A stretch of DNA of 8,493 nucleotides, taken from contig CALQLM010000022.1 of the NCBI GenBank assembly GCA_943331415.1, forward strand, positions 1-8,493, read 5' to 3'. The notes under the pieces are model-generated. The model made no database searches. It was not told the origin of the DNA and saw only the letters and a program-made list of their open reading frames with translations. Every line of letters starts with the position of its first letter. Position 1 is the stretch's first letter. Position numbers and translations under genes: made by a program. The DNA comes from Bifidobacterium breve. GTDB taxonomy: Bacteria > Actinomycetota > Actinomycetes > Mycobacteriales > Mycobacteriaceae. Below are positions 7,848 to 8,493 of the stretch, one piece after another.

Positions 7848-7930
7848 GCTACGGCCGGTGCGCTACAGCCGGTGTGCTGCGGCCTAACGCTGCGCTACGG
7901 CCGGTGCGCTACGGCCGGTGCGCTACGGTT
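7848..7930 (+). repeat. 14-bp intergenic tandem repeat (VNTR-like)
   Basis: The unit GCTACGGCCGGTGC is perfect at 7848-7861, 7894-7907 and 7908-7921, nearly so at 7862-7875 (two differences), degenerate at 7876-7893, and partial from 7922. It fills most of the 95-base gap between the HNH stop (7840) and the next start (7936). Neighbouring units could pair (GGCCG with CGGCC, for example 7900-7904 with 7912-7916) to make short GC hairpins in RNA. No promoter motif was recognised. Confidence 0.85.
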
Positions 7931-7935
7931 TGGGC

Positions 7936-8166
7936 GTGAATTCTGGAGTCTTCCACGCGTTACCCGTGCTGGCGATTGTCGGGGTGATCTACCTGATCTA
8001 CTCCCGCAAGGGCAATCACCCACCCACCTACACGCTGTCCGAGCCGTGGACCCACGCGCCGATTCTGTGGGCGGCCACCGCCGAGGTGGTACCCGGCAGC
8101 GGTCACGACGACTCTCACCACGGTGGCGGCGTCAACGTGGGGGGTGGCGCAAGTGGCCGCTGGTGA
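7936..8166 (+). CDS. Small single-pass membrane protein with His/Gly-rich tail
   Basis: A 76-residue protein starting [11 protein letters not shown] at GTG 7936, just after the tandem repeats. An earlier ATG-like start at 7918 would place the N-terminus inside the repeat array (MRYGLG) and is unlikely. Residues about 6-22 ([17 protein letters not shown]) form one hydrophobic helix, followed by positive SRKG, which suggests N-out/C-in by the positive-inside rule. Then come [20 protein letters not shown] and a tail rich in His, Asp and Gly ([22 protein letters not shown]). I know a similar small conserved mycobacterial protein beside Rv2468c but no function. The tail could bind a metal; that is only inference. 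Its 3' end overlaps the next gene by 14 bases, so the two are probably co-translated. Ribosome binding site weak. Confidence 0.72.
   Translation: MNSGVFHALPVLAIVGVIYLIYSRKGNHPPTYTLSEPWTHAPILWAATAEVVPGSGHDDSHHGGGVNVGGGASGRW
8139..8147 (+). promoter_or_regulatory. Ribosome binding site for the DUF5130-like gene, within the upstream CDS
   Basis: GGGGGGTGG ends five bases before GTG 8153. It lies in the Gly codons of the preceding gene's tail, so part of that tail's Gly richness may serve this purine-rich signal. Confidence 0.4.
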
Positions 8167-8493
8167 GCACGAGGTCGCGCGGGTCGATGCCGGCGATCTT
8201 CCGCGCGGCTGGGTGGTGACTGCCAGTGGACGTATCTCCGGTGTCACCGATTCCGGCGAGTTGTCGGTGCAGTACCCGTTCCCGACCATGGACCTTGTCG
8301 AACTCGACGAGACGCTGATCTACGCCACCCGGCAGTCCAGGGCCCGCTTCGCGGTCTACATCGGCGATCTTGGCGCCGATACCGCGGGCCGGGCCCGCGA
8401 GATTCTGGCCGACGTGCCGACACCGGACAACGCCGTGCTGCTGGCGGTGTCGCCTGATCAGCACGCGATAGAGGTGGTGTACGGCGCAGATGT
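8153..8493 (+). CDS. DUF5130 family protein (Rv2468c-like), 5' part only
   Basis: An open frame of 113 codons from GTG 8153 runs off the right edge with no stop, so it is partial. It starts [20 protein letters not shown] and has the conserved run [13 protein letters not shown] (20-32), then [40 protein letters not shown] and [12 protein letters not shown]. These blocks match my memory of Rv2468c (about 167 residues). The alternation of [17 protein letters not shown] and IEVVYG resembles the alpha/beta TPM-type fold, but I cannot confirm this. No signal peptide in the visible part. It overlaps the small membrane protein gene by 14 bases, hinting that the soluble protein works with it at the membrane. 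Function unknown. Confidence 0.82.
   Translation, partial: MAAGEHEVARVDAGDLPRGWVVTASGRISGVTDSGELSVQYPFPTMDLVELDETLIYATRQSRARFAVYIGDLGADTAGRAREILADVPTPDNAVLLAVSPDQHAIEVVYGAD

Noticed and set aside
7848..7930. CRISPR array
   Set aside because: The 14-bp units are directly adjacent without unique spacers and no cas gene is nearby; this is a plain tandem repeat.

Overview
The window is high-GC actinobacterial DNA, and its gene content and order point to Mycobacterium or Mycolicibacterium. From memory of the M. tuberculosis H37Rv annotation, the genes match Rv2477c (ettA), Rv2476c (gdh), Rv2475c, Rv2474c, Rv2470 (glbO), Rv2469c and Rv2468c, here with the ettA side on the left. No database was searched; the names rest on motif and sequence recognition.

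Left block (1-6676, all + strand): the 3' end of the ABC-F translation factor ettA; then, 56 bases later, the large NAD-dependent glutamate dehydrogenase gdh of the 180-kDa class; a small hotdog-fold thioesterase; and a conserved protein of unknown function. The gdh stop overlaps the thioesterase start, and the thioesterase stop overlaps the next start as ATGA, so gdh and the two genes after it look like one translationally coupled operon.

The main oddity is in gdh. One TAG codon (2432-2434) splits it into ORFs of 555 and 1043 codons in the same reading frame, with strong GDH homology continuing on both sides. The related enzyme has glutamine (CAG) at this site as I recall it, so one C-to-T change explains the break. 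It is a nonsense mutation, a sequence error, or less likely a gene that now makes two polypeptides.

Right block (6677-8493): the truncated haemoglobin glbO on the - strand converges on the left operon and diverges from an HNH endonuclease-family gene. The 80-base divergent spacer holds a spaced 9-bp direct repeat and a 14-bp palindrome. After the HNH gene comes a 95-base gap filled mostly by 14-bp tandem repeats, then a short single-pass membrane protein with a His/Gly-rich tail, overlapping the start of a DUF5130-like gene (Rv2468c family) cut off by the window edge. I saw no tRNA, rRNA, insertion sequence, CRISPR array or prophage gene. This is conserved core-genome territory with no new multi-gene system; the interest lies in the gdh interruption and the repeats.
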